Shown here: in pieces, positions 11,601 to 23,600 of the stretch | Numbering within the stretch: position 1 is the stretch's first letter | Layout: every line of letters begins with the position of its first letter | Origin: Owenia fusiformis | Lineage: Eukaryota > Annelida > Polychaeta > Sabellida > Oweniidae | Length of the DNA stretch: 64,000 nucleotides | NCBI GenBank assembly: GCA_903813345.2 | Contig: CAIIXF020000008.1 | Location: forward strand, 1,187,341-1,251,340 | Direction: 5' to 3' | Made by a program: the position numbers and the translations under genes | Notes under the pieces: generated by a model | What the model saw: the letters and a program-made list of their open reading frames with translations, nothing else | What the model was told of the DNA's origin: nothing | The model's database searches: none

Positions 11601-14600
11601 GCCTTTAATAGATTCTTGTGATTTAATTAGAGCTAGAATGCAAAATAGATACCGGTAATTGATCTAAATAATAAATGCAGTACTTAACCTGTTGTTTCAC
11701 ATCGTGAATTGTTCTGCATCCTTTCCAAGTGATCCCTTATAAGAGTGACATCATCTTTTATTTCATCTACCTTATTGTACACCTCTTCAACATTGTCATT
11801 ATTTTTGATGGGAGAGTTTTGTGTCTCTGTTATAAAATTGTTCAGTTTTGCATCAAGCCTTTGTATATCTGTTTTCATCTCTTCAACATCAATTTTTATT
11901 TCTTCAGCTCTGTTGTTCACTTTTTCAATGGCTCCCCTTGTCTTTGTGAGATTATTCTTGATGTCTTCAACATTGACTTGCAGTGTATCATCTTCTTCAT
12001 TTTTGGTACAGCAATTTTGTGTTTCTGTTTTGATTTCACTTAGCTGTGTGCTCAAATGTGCATCAAGGTTGTCAATATTGTAGGTTCATCATCAAGGTTG
12101 TAGTATAATTATGTTAAATAATCTAAGTCAAACTATCAGGTCTGGAAACGACTATCACCTGGATCTTTCTCTCTGTGCTGTAGTATAATTCAACTTTGAT
12201 TATGTGAAATAATCTAAGTCAAACTATCAGTTTTGTACACGGCTATCACCTGGATCCTCCTCAATGTAGATGTATATTCTAACTTCAATGACACAAAATC
12301 ATCAAAGTCAAAATATCTCGCTGGATAATCTGCTAAGTCCTAGAACGTCCTCTCTGTAGATGTATATTCTAACTTCAATGACCCAAAATCATCAAAGTCA
12401 AAATATCTCGCTTGATAATCTGCTAAGTCCTGGAACGTCCTCTCTATAGATGTATATTCTAACTTCAATGACCCAAAATCATCAAAGTCAAAATATCTCG
12501 TTGGATAAACTGCTAAGTCCTGGAACCTCTTCAATGTAGATGTATAAGTCAAACTATCACAATCTTCAAACTACCAAGTCCAAGAACTTCTAATACACGG
12601 CATCAACTGCTAAGTCCATGTAGCCTACTTCCTTCACAATTAAATAATAAGGCTACCTACAAATATAGCATGCACACAACGACATATGCAAATATATAAC
12701 ATGTGAAAATATTTGCCCTTTAAAATTGACTAAGTTAATTTAATGTTAAGTGATACTGATATTAAAATATTCTAAGTTCAATATTTCTCTTTCCAAAAAC
12801 AACAAAGTCCAAAATAATATTTCACCAAATATTGACTAAGTTAATTTCATACTAAGTTATACTGATGTTAAAATATTCTAAGTTAAATATTTCTATCTCC
12901 AAAAATAACAAAGTCCAAAATAATGTTTCACCAAATACTGACTAAGTCCAATAATGTTGTAAATCGTCTAAGTTCCTTGATGATCAAAATAGCTTGTTTC
13001 TCAAACACAAGTTATGTCAGCATTTCCTCTCAGTCTATGAAGGCTGGACAATACGTCTAATGCTTTGCGCTGGGGATAGCTTCACCCTGTCGAAGTTTTG
13101 TCCAGTCTTGTAGATCTTCCTTACTTCCAGTGCGGTAAATAAACTAAGTCTCGCACACTTAGCTACATCAAAGTTTCCAAAAATCCAAGTTCCAAAATAA
13201 ACTAAGTTCCTCACACTTAGTTTCCTCAATCTGCCCTTGTATACTGCAAACGTATAGCTTGGCTCATCAGATGTATTCTACTAAGGTACAGCTTCTATCT
13301 TCATGTGTATACTGCAAACGTATAGCTTCAAGACCACAAAATCAACTAAGTTCTATAAAACTTAGAAGATTTTAGCTGTTTCCCGAAATTCCGCTCTGGA
13401 GGTCCTTCCTCGACAACATCTGGCATCGCACTGACGATCCTTCAACAGCGAGATACTTATATAGGCCGGATGACGTCATCGATTTTCGTACAAGATTTCA
13501 ACTGTGAATTACAGCTTATTTACGCCATATTTCGCTTCAATATTGATCATACAGCAAGATTATAATATTGACTCAAGAAATATAACAGTAATTAATCACT
13601 ATCTAGTCTAATTTCACTTCGATTCAATCGAATCAAAAGCAGGAAGTAAAATAATAAAGGTGTCATGTTAGACTACCGATCAACTACAAATTAGACTGCC
13701 AGATAAGACTGCCCGATCAACATAAACAAAATCGTGATCAAATAAATAAAACATGCGAACTGTTTCACCTCTGTAAGTACAACCTAAGTGCTGCAAATGA
13801 TACTACATTTATAAATCTTAATAATCTCAATGGGAAATTACTTTCCAGGTGTAATAATTACCTAATGTACAAAAATACAGCACTTTATTAAAAATCAAAA
13901 ATTTTACATTTAAAATTCCGTTACACTCCCCCCTACCAAGATATTGGTACGTCCTCGTACCAAACTAAGACATAAATGTACTTTCTAACTAACTATAAAA
14001 ACTTACAAAATATCTAACTTGCCAAAAATGTTTAACATGTCAAATATGTTAACCTGTCAAATGTGTTCAACCCCGGGGTTAACTAACTATCAATACAATG
14101 TTCAAGTTTCTAACTACTTGAATATCTAACTATCTAAAGTTATCTAGATATCTAACAAGTTAACACCTAACTATGTTTCACTTCACATATTTAAAATTAT
14201 ACTCATGTGAATTTACTCTCTCTTGTAGCGCTTCCTGGATGATTGAGACCTGGACTTCCATCTACTGTCACGAGATCTGGATCTCCAATCACGATCCCTG
14301 CTAAGCCTTCTGTGACGTGGAAAACTGTCCAAAAGGTCTGCTTCACAAGTACGGTTTGACCTGTTAAGCTCATTTGTTGCTCTGTGTCTCAATCGGGAAT
14401 GTCTATCAGAAAAATGAGCTGATCGCTTTCTGTCATGTCGGTATTCTGCTCTCCAATCATGTCTGTAATCAGGTGACTTTGAATACGGCCTCGACTGATG
14501 ACTATCTCTGCTTGTTCCAGGTTGGTTATACACATCATTATTTTCAGAAACCTCAGCCACAAAATCATCCAAGTGTCTGGGACGTTTGCGCTCCCTCCTT

Positions 14601-17600
14601 GATGGTTTTTCATCCACTTCCTTCTTGGGCGATGTCTTGACAGTTTCCTTGGAGTCTGGAGTTACATCTTACTACTTTAGGCTCTTCTTCCTGATCCTTC
14701 CATTTCACAGTTTTAGAGATAGGCTTAGAAGAACATGGAACCTTGTCAGTAATTAACTCCTGCACGGGGTCATCTGTAAGAGGTTCCATAACTATCTCTG
14801 GCTGTGACTTTGGTATACGCCAATCATCTGGCAACTCAGCTTCATATGGCTTGAGCATATTAAAGTGAATAACTCTTGGTTTCTTGCCTTTGATCTGTAT
14901 TCGATAGGTGACATCGGAGATCTTCTTTATGATTTGGAAAGGACCCTTCCATTTACTCTCCAATTTTGGCGACACTCCTTTCCTTTTGGTATTGTCCAAA
15001 TACCAGACAGCATCTCCTTCACTGTAAGAATGTCCAGCCAACTTCCGATCATACGCCACCTTCTGTCTTTCTGCACTGAGTTTAAGTTTCGCTCGTGCAC
15101 GATCATGGGCTTCACTAAGTTTCTCTCGTAAATCAGTGACATAGTCACTTTCCTCGGTATCCGTAGGTGGGACTTCAATTAATGTCTCCAGAGGAAGTTT
15201 CAGCTCTCTGCCGAGCATCAACATAGCTGGTGTCTCTCCTGTGGATTCATTTACTGCCGTTCTGTAGGCCATTAGTGCAAACGGAATTTGCAAATCCCAG
15301 TCTGTCTGGTGGGGTTCTGGCTGAAGGAGCTTAGCCAAAGAATCTAACAACGTCCGGTTGTAGCGCTCTATCATCCCATCCGACTGGGGATGGAATGGTG
15401 TTGTCCTCGTCTTTTCTATACCCAGCAAGTTGCACATCTCTTGAAAGACTTTCGCTTCAAAGTTACGTCCCTGATCGGAATGTAGGGTCGCAGGCATTCC
15501 TAGACGACATACAACTTCAGTCACTATCTTGTCAGCAACAGTACGGGCCTCTTGATTGGGTAAAGCAAAAGCCTCCATCCACTTGGAGAAATAGTCCCCA
15601 CATACAAGTATAACTTTGTTTCCCCGTGGAGTTTCTGGGAAAGGCCCAAGGATATCTATGGCTATCCTTTCCATGGGATTACCAACTCCATGTGTTTTCA
15701 TAGGGGCACGATATGGTTTCATGGGTTTCTTCCTTGCACCACAAATCTTGCAAGTTCGCACAACAGCTCGTACATCATTACGTTGTTCATGCCAATAGAA
15801 CCGCTGTCGACTCCTCATGAATGTCTTCTTAATGCCAAAGTGTCCAGCAACTTTGTTACTGTGGCTCATCTCTAACACTATTGGCCTAAGAACTGCTGGT
15901 GCCAATATCTGAAGTGATGCAGTATTTCCTTCATCATCTTCCCAACTTCTGCATAAAACTCCCTTATTCAGCACAATGCGATCCCACTGATTCCAATAGT
16001 GCTTGATAGCTGCACTGTTATAGCTTATTTCATCCCAAGATGGTCTCGCTTCAGACTTAAGTTTTGCTTTCAGTATTGGCCCAATATCGGCATCTTCGGC
16101 TTGAGCCTCTGCTATCTTCTCTAAAGTCCACTCTGGATGGATAGCCACTGTTGTTATATCCTCGACACAAAACATGGTAGTCTCCTCTGGTATTTCACAG
16201 TGGTCACACTGTCGGCAGGGAATCCTGGACATCACATCCGCATTCTGGTGTTTGTTGCCGGGTCGAAACTCGAGTTCAAAATTGTACTCTTGAATCACCT
16301 GCAACCAACGAGCCAGTTGTCCCTCGGGATCCTTAAAGTTGATCAACCATCTCAGTGAACTATGATCCGTTCAGAGTTTAAAGTGGACTCCATACAGGTA
16401 TTGTCGAAAGTAGCGCACATAGTTCACTGCAGCCAGCAACTCCCTCCTTGTAACACAGTAGTTTTTCTCTTGTTTATTGAGTCGCTTACTGGCATAATAT
16501 ATCACTCTTTCTTCTCCATCTTGAAGTTGAGATAGGACAGCACCAATAGACTCGTTACTGGCATCGGTATCAAGAATATAGGGGCAGTCATCTCTGGGAT
16601 AAGCCAATATAGGAGCTGTGATAAGCTTCTGTTTCAGCATGTCAAATGCTACTTGGCAATCTCCATCCCAATAAAATCTTTGGTTTTTCTTCGTCAAGGC
16701 ATGTAAGGGACCAGCAATCTTTGCAAAGTCTTGCACATGGCGCCTGTAGTATGATGCACCACCCAAGAATTGCCTAACTTCCTTGACGTTCTTTGGTGTT
16801 GGGTACTCAGCCATCTGCTGAACTTTCTTTGGATTTGGAGCAATCCCATTCTCCGACACTACGTGTCCTAAGTAATCCACTTCTCTCTGGAACAAGGAAC
16901 ACTTCCTCGGTTTGAGACGGAGACCTGCAGCTCTGAATCTGTCGAATACTTCTTGTAATCGATCCATACAGCCATCAAACGTTGGCGAAAACGTTATGAC
17001 GTCATCCAAGTAGACAAGCGATGACTATGAGCTGAGTCCATGTAACACTTGTTCCATTAATCTCGAAAATGTAGAAGGGGCATTCGCCAACCCAAAAGGC
17101 ATGACAACCCATTGGTATAAGCCACCTCTTACGACAAATGCAGACTTCTCCTTTGCGCTCTCATCTAATTCACATTGCCAGTATCCGCTTGCCATATCCA
17201 AGCAAGAGAAGTAAGCTGATCCATTCATCATGTTAAGGGTCTCCTCTATACGTGGTATAGGGAATGCATCTTTCTTGGTGACAGAGTTGAGGCGCCTGTA
17301 ATCTACACAAAACCTCCATGAATTATCTTTCTTTTTCACCAAGACAATTGGAGATGCCCATGGACTTTTTGATTTCTCAATTATCCCTCTCTCCAACATA
17401 TCCTCAATCTGTTTATTCACCTCCTCTTGTTTAACTTTCGGTAAGGGTCGATACATTTGCTTAATAGGGGCAGAATCACCAGTATCAATGTGGTGTTTAA
17501 CTAGGTGAGTGCGTCCTAAATCAGCATCTCCTGTGGCGAATATGTCAGCATTTCGACACAGCATAACTCTAACTTTTTCCCTTTGATTATCTGTAAGATG

Positions 17601-20600
17601 TTCACAACTTTGGTCAAATAATTCCTGTAAATGTGCTGGCAGTGTTTGTATTTTCAGGTTTGCATCAGCAGATGATCCCTGTAGCATGCATACATCATCT
17701 TGAGGCAACTCAGATGCATCTGTTAAATGGTACACTCCAGTTTCAATGGTACTGTACTCTCCAATGGTTATTCCAGCAAGTAGATGTTCTTCAAATTCAG
17801 TATGGTTCCACACTTCCACAAACATTTGTTGTTGGCCTAATTCTACCAATGTGGAAACAACTTCTACATTTGCTGCATCAAAATCAGTAAGAGGCTCTAT
17901 AATTCCCAACTCACAAGAATTGATGCTCTTCTGCATCTCCACTTCTATTAAACGCATTGTATAAGGTTCAATGGTAACATCCTCTTTCACTCTGCAATCC
18001 GTGACTGATTGACTTCCCCTAGCCTCTCCTATATTTGGTAACTCAGTATCATTTTGATTAACTGTGAGTCCTGTTGAACATTGAGCCTGCAACTCTGAAG
18101 CAGAACTGCAAGTCGTGAAGTCGTCTTCCTCACATTCTACTGAGTCCCTGTTCAACTACAACTCTGGGCTACTTGATTTGTTTGAAAACAAATCTTCGCT
18201 TTGCAAACTTCGTTGATATTGGGATAAATCAGGCTCTACATCTTGGGAATCTGGAGTGTCTTGAATACCCTGCACGTCACTCGACGATACCTGGGACGTA
18301 CTTCCCTGACTCACAGAGGGGGTTTTTGGTATCACTCCACTCTTAGGTGTGAAACAGATCAAACCCGGACAAAATGGTACATCGGGTACAGGTTCCCATC
18401 CATCTTCTTCTCCCAATTTGTCTGGATAATACCCAATGGGACTTGATCTCACTCCGACAGGTGTCGACTGTGACACAGGAGTTCCAAGTTTGAGTTCAGT
18501 TAAATCATCATCACTGCTATCACTTTCATCTGTTGGACAAGGCGCTGGAGGCAACTCTGGTTCCTCAGGTTCCTCGAGCTGAATAATCTCGGTATCTGTA
18601 TTTGCAGATGCCTTCTCTGAAGCAGTAGTAGAAGGCAGCATCTTATCTTCAATCACATTAGCTGCCATAGCCTCAGCAAGTTGACTTGCTGGAAATGTCA
18701 ATTCTTTAGCACCATTATTTATCACAGCACCAGTGATTGTCATGAAATCAGATCTTAAAATTCCATCGTGATCAATATCTGCCACTACAATGGATGTTTG
18801 TGTTTCCTGACCATCTAATTCAATTATTCCATCAATTATTCCACATACTGCTATAGGACTGCCGCTTGCTTGAATGAATACCCTATCAGCAGGATACAAT
18901 CTGGGTTTCAGTCTATCTGGTATCTGCATATAACTTCGCTGGCCAATCATAGTTCGGACGGCTCCAGAATCCACTAAGAACTCTACCTTCGTTCCACACA
19001 CAGTACCAGTGGCTATAATCTTGCGTATCGTAGTGTCGCTACTATCACTTTTGGATATCTCTAAGTCTCCATGTGTTAGAAACTTGACAGGATTTGTGGA
19101 TTCTCCTTTCGAATCTTTGATGATGCCTTTCTTGATGTCATTCTGCTTTTTGTAACAATCAGACTGATAATGTCTTAACTTGTCGCAATAATAACATTTG
19201 ACACCTCTGGACACGGGCTTTTTCTCTCCAGACTCATTGGATTTTTCTTTGTCCTTCAACTCTTGTATTATTGTCTTAAGATTAGCTGTAGATTCTTTGT
19301 GCATCTCTTGCACCACCTTCATAAGATTAGCAGGCATCTCCTGCATCAATTTATTTTGCATTACTGTAGAGTCCCTATGCATCTCCTGAAACGTCTTTAA
19401 AAATTGCATCATTTCATTTTGAGTCTGTTTCTCTTCTACAGCATTTATTCTTTCATCTCTATGTCTTGGTTTTAAACCTTTGCGCATCCTTTCAGACTCA
19501 AGATACGACTCCTCTCGTATGGCAATTTCGATGGCTTTGTCCAAAGTGCTGCAATCTCCGCTATGATTATGAATGGACCGCCTAATCTCATCATCAGGGA
19601 TAGCCTGCGCAAAACGTTCCCTAGCCAAACGATCTTGAGCAGCCCGAGGTAACTCAGGATATGCTAATGATGTCAGCCGTCTGACATCTTGACCAAGAGT
19701 CTGTAGTGTTTCCTTGGGTTTACGTGTTCGGCCCACCCACTCTGCTTGGTACACATCTGCTTTCCCTCCTGGGCCAAACCTTTTATCTAAGGCAGACACC
19801 AATTCATCATACGTATAGCCAGGGTCCATCTCATAGATGAGTTGTTGCGCTTGACCCCTAAGGCTAGTTGCAAGAAACTGTTTCTTCTCTTCATCGCTCC
19901 ATGAATTTGCACTTACACACATGGCAAAATAGGCTTTGTAGTCAATCCATGGTGTAGTTCCATTGTATGTGTCAGGCTTGATTTTTGTCTTGCTTTGAGA
20001 AGCAGTTCTCTTAGGTATCGTCTCCTCCAATACCTTCCCAACTAACTTAGTCGTCTCTTCATGCATCTTTGCAAACTGAGCTATCACTGAAGGCATTGTA
20101 TCATTCATTGGTACGGCCGTTTCCTCTTCTTGAGGAGTAAAATGTGTCATATTTGCATTAGTCTGCAGAGCTTCTTCATATCTGGTTTCAGCCTCATTCG
20201 GTAATTCATCATATGTGGATCGGTATCTATCCTTGGAAGGCTGACTTTGAGTCTGTTGAGGTACAAACATTCTTTTACTCGGTGTTCCCACAAACTTTGT
20301 CTCTCCGAATCCATAGTCATCTTCTGACTTTACAGCTACAACTCTCCTTTTTGTCGGAGGACTCTTAAATGCAGGTCTCTTTGGCAGTCCTGGAAAATCT
20401 TCATCAGAAGCAATTCTCTTCTGGCGTCTGAGTGGCCACTTTGGGGGAGTTACTATTCTGGGTTGATCAGCAGTTAATTCTGGATTAACTAATGTAGGCC
20501 CCCCTACCACTCCTTGCTGTGGATTAAACGTAGAAAGAACTTCTCGAGACTGTAATCTCTGAGGAGTCGCACTGGACTTAGCCTGTAACATTGTTCTGGT

Positions 20601-23600
20601 GTCTACACTTGTTCCTAATTTCACTACAGGACTTGAAGGTCTGACGTCACCCTGTAAAACTGGTTCAGGACGAGAAGTTGAACTTTGCAATACCATCTGT
20701 AATGTCTGGCATAAATTGTTCATCTGGTCTTTCATCTGTGTTAAATCTCCTCCAATGTTGTTGACCTGGCTTCCCATGTTAGACATGTGTCCTTCCATGT
20801 TAGCCACCTGTCCTTCTATATGAGACATGTGTCCCTCCATATTAGACACCTGTCCTTCCATCATGTTTATGGTAGTCACATTCTGGTTAATGGCATCTTC
20901 CATAACATGTATATGTGTTTTCATTTCTCTATCAACTGGTCTTTCCTGCGTGCCCAGTTTAAGTTCTGCAGGTGTAGTTATCATTGTTGAGGTGCGAGGC
21001 ATATATCTATCTCCTTTGGGTCTGGCTCCCCATGCTTGACTCTGTGGACTATAAACACCATCATGTACTGTGCGTGACCAATAGCCAGTAGTCTGTCCAC
21101 CCCAAGCTTTCTTAAACTCTGTTTCTATCCCAGTCTTATCACTAGGGTAGATTGCTTCTGCACCACCAACTGTAGGGTGTCTCTCATCTGGATCTGCCTC
21201 ACTTGGCAACCTCCATTTCTCCATCGCTGGGAGTTCTGTAGCCATGTGTTCCGTAGCCTTTCTTCCTGTATATTGAAGAGTGTCATCCTTGGCTATGGGA
21301 TTATCTATCTCACCGTCTGTAGCTAACTTTACAAAGACAGTCTTTTCTACATCTTTAGACTTGTCTATATTTGTATCAGAGAGATCACCACTCTCTATCG
21401 ACTTTGGAGCTTCTGTATCCATCTTTAAAGTGCTATAATGTGCCTCTGGTTCAATTCCTCAGAAACAGTCAATCCCACCGCTGCCACCAATGTAACAGTT
21501 TGGCCTATTTTTGTGGATATACGTGGTAGCGTGGCTTATAATAGGCCCACTGTTTAGTAAACGGTGTTTACTTGGTGAGTTACACGGCACACGTTAAATG
21601 TGCGATTGTCCCTAAAGAATTAAACAGACATATACAATTAAATATAAATATAAAACAGTATATTGTGGCGTTTATAAGCCCAAATAAAGATGTACATTAA
21701 ATGTCAAGTATGAAGGTTAAAATGCTACGATATTATTATCTCTCTCAAAACTCACAACTCAAAAGTCCATATAAGCTAATATTTATCACTAATAAAGCAA
21801 TATCTAGAGTCCGTATAAGCTAATAATAATCACTAAGAACACAATATCCAGAGTCCATATAAACTAAAGTAGATGATCACTATATACCACTGTTGTATCT
21901 CCAATATTAAAAGTTCATATATGTTGTAATACTTGTACGTCTTGTATTGTACTTGTAACTTGAACCTGAAATAGTAATCTCCTGGATCCTCCTCTATGTA
22001 GTGTAGTATGATTCAAATTTGATGATGTGAAATCATCTAAGTCCAACTATTGCTCCGTAAACGTAAATCTCCTGGATCCTCTTCACTGTATTGTAGTATA
22101 ATTCAGCTTTGATAATGTGAAATCATCAAGTCAACTATCGGCTCGGTAAATGGCTATCTCCTGGATCCTCCTCTCTGGGTTGTAGTATAATTCAACTTTG
22201 ATTATGTAAAATAATCTAAGTTAAACTATCGGCTCTGTAAACGGCTATCTCCTGGATCCTCTTCACTGTGTTGTATTATAATTCAACTTTGATTATGTGA
22301 AATAATCCAAGTCAAACTATCAGTTGTGTAAACTCCTAAGTCCTGGATCCTCCTCAATGTGTTGTAGTATAATTCAACTTTGATTATGTTAAATAATCTA
22401 AGTCAAACTATCAGGTCTGGAAACGACTATCACCTGGATCTTTCTCTCTGTGCTGTAGTATAATTCAACTTTGATTATGTGAAATAATCTAAGTCAAACT
22501 ATCAGTTTTGTACACGGCTATCACCTGGATCCTCCTCAATGTAGATGTATATTCTAACTTCAATGACACAAAATCATCAAAGTCAAAATATCTCGCTGGA
22601 TAATCTGCTAAGTCCTAGAACGTCCTCTCTGTAGATGTATATTCTAACTTCAATGACCCAAAATCATCAAAGTCAAAATATCTCGCTTGATAATCTGCTA
22701 AGTCCTGGAACGTCCTCTCTATAGATGTATATTCTAACTTCAATGACCCAAAATCATCAAAGTCAAAATATCTCGTTGGATAAACTGCTAAGTCCTGGAA
22801 CCTCTTCAATGTAGATGTATAAGTCAAACTATCACAATCTTCAAACTACCAAGTCCAAGAACTTCTAATACACGGCATCAACTGCTAAGTCCATGTAGCC
22901 TACTTCCTTCACAATTAAATAATAAGGCTACCTACAAATATAGCATGCACACAACGACATATGCAAATATATAACATGTGAAAATATTTGCCCTTTAAAA
23001 TTGACTAAGTTAATTTAATGTTAAGTGATACTGATATTAAAATATTCTAAGTTCAATATTTCTCTTTCCAAAAACAACAAAGTCCAAAATAATATTTCAC
23101 CAAATATTGACTAAGTTAATTTCATACTAAGTTATACTGATGTTAAAATATTCTAACTTAAATATTTCTATCTCCAAAAATAACAAAGTCCAAAATAATG
23201 TTTCACCAAATACTGACTAAGTCCAATAATGTTGTAAATCGTCTAAGTTCCTTGATGATCAAAATAGCTTGTTTCTCAAACACAAGTTATGTCAGCATTT
23301 CCTCTCAGTCTATGAAGGCTGGACAATACGTCTAATGCTTTGCGCTGGGGATAGCTTCACCCTGTCGAAGTTTTGTCCAGTCTTGTAGATCTTCCTTACT
23401 TCCAGTGCGGTAAATAAACTTAGCTACATCAAAGTTTCCAAAAATCCAAGTTCCAAAATAAACTAAGTTCCTCACACTTAGTTTCCTCAATCTGCCCTTG
23501 TATACTGCAAACGTATAGCTTGGCTCATCAGATGTATTCTACTAAGGTACAGCTTCTATCTTCATGTGTATACTGCAAACGTATAGCTTCAAGACCACAA

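Noticed and set aside
21423-21470. Small upstream frame between the primer site and gag
   Set aside because: Only a short leader; nothing supports an extra gene.
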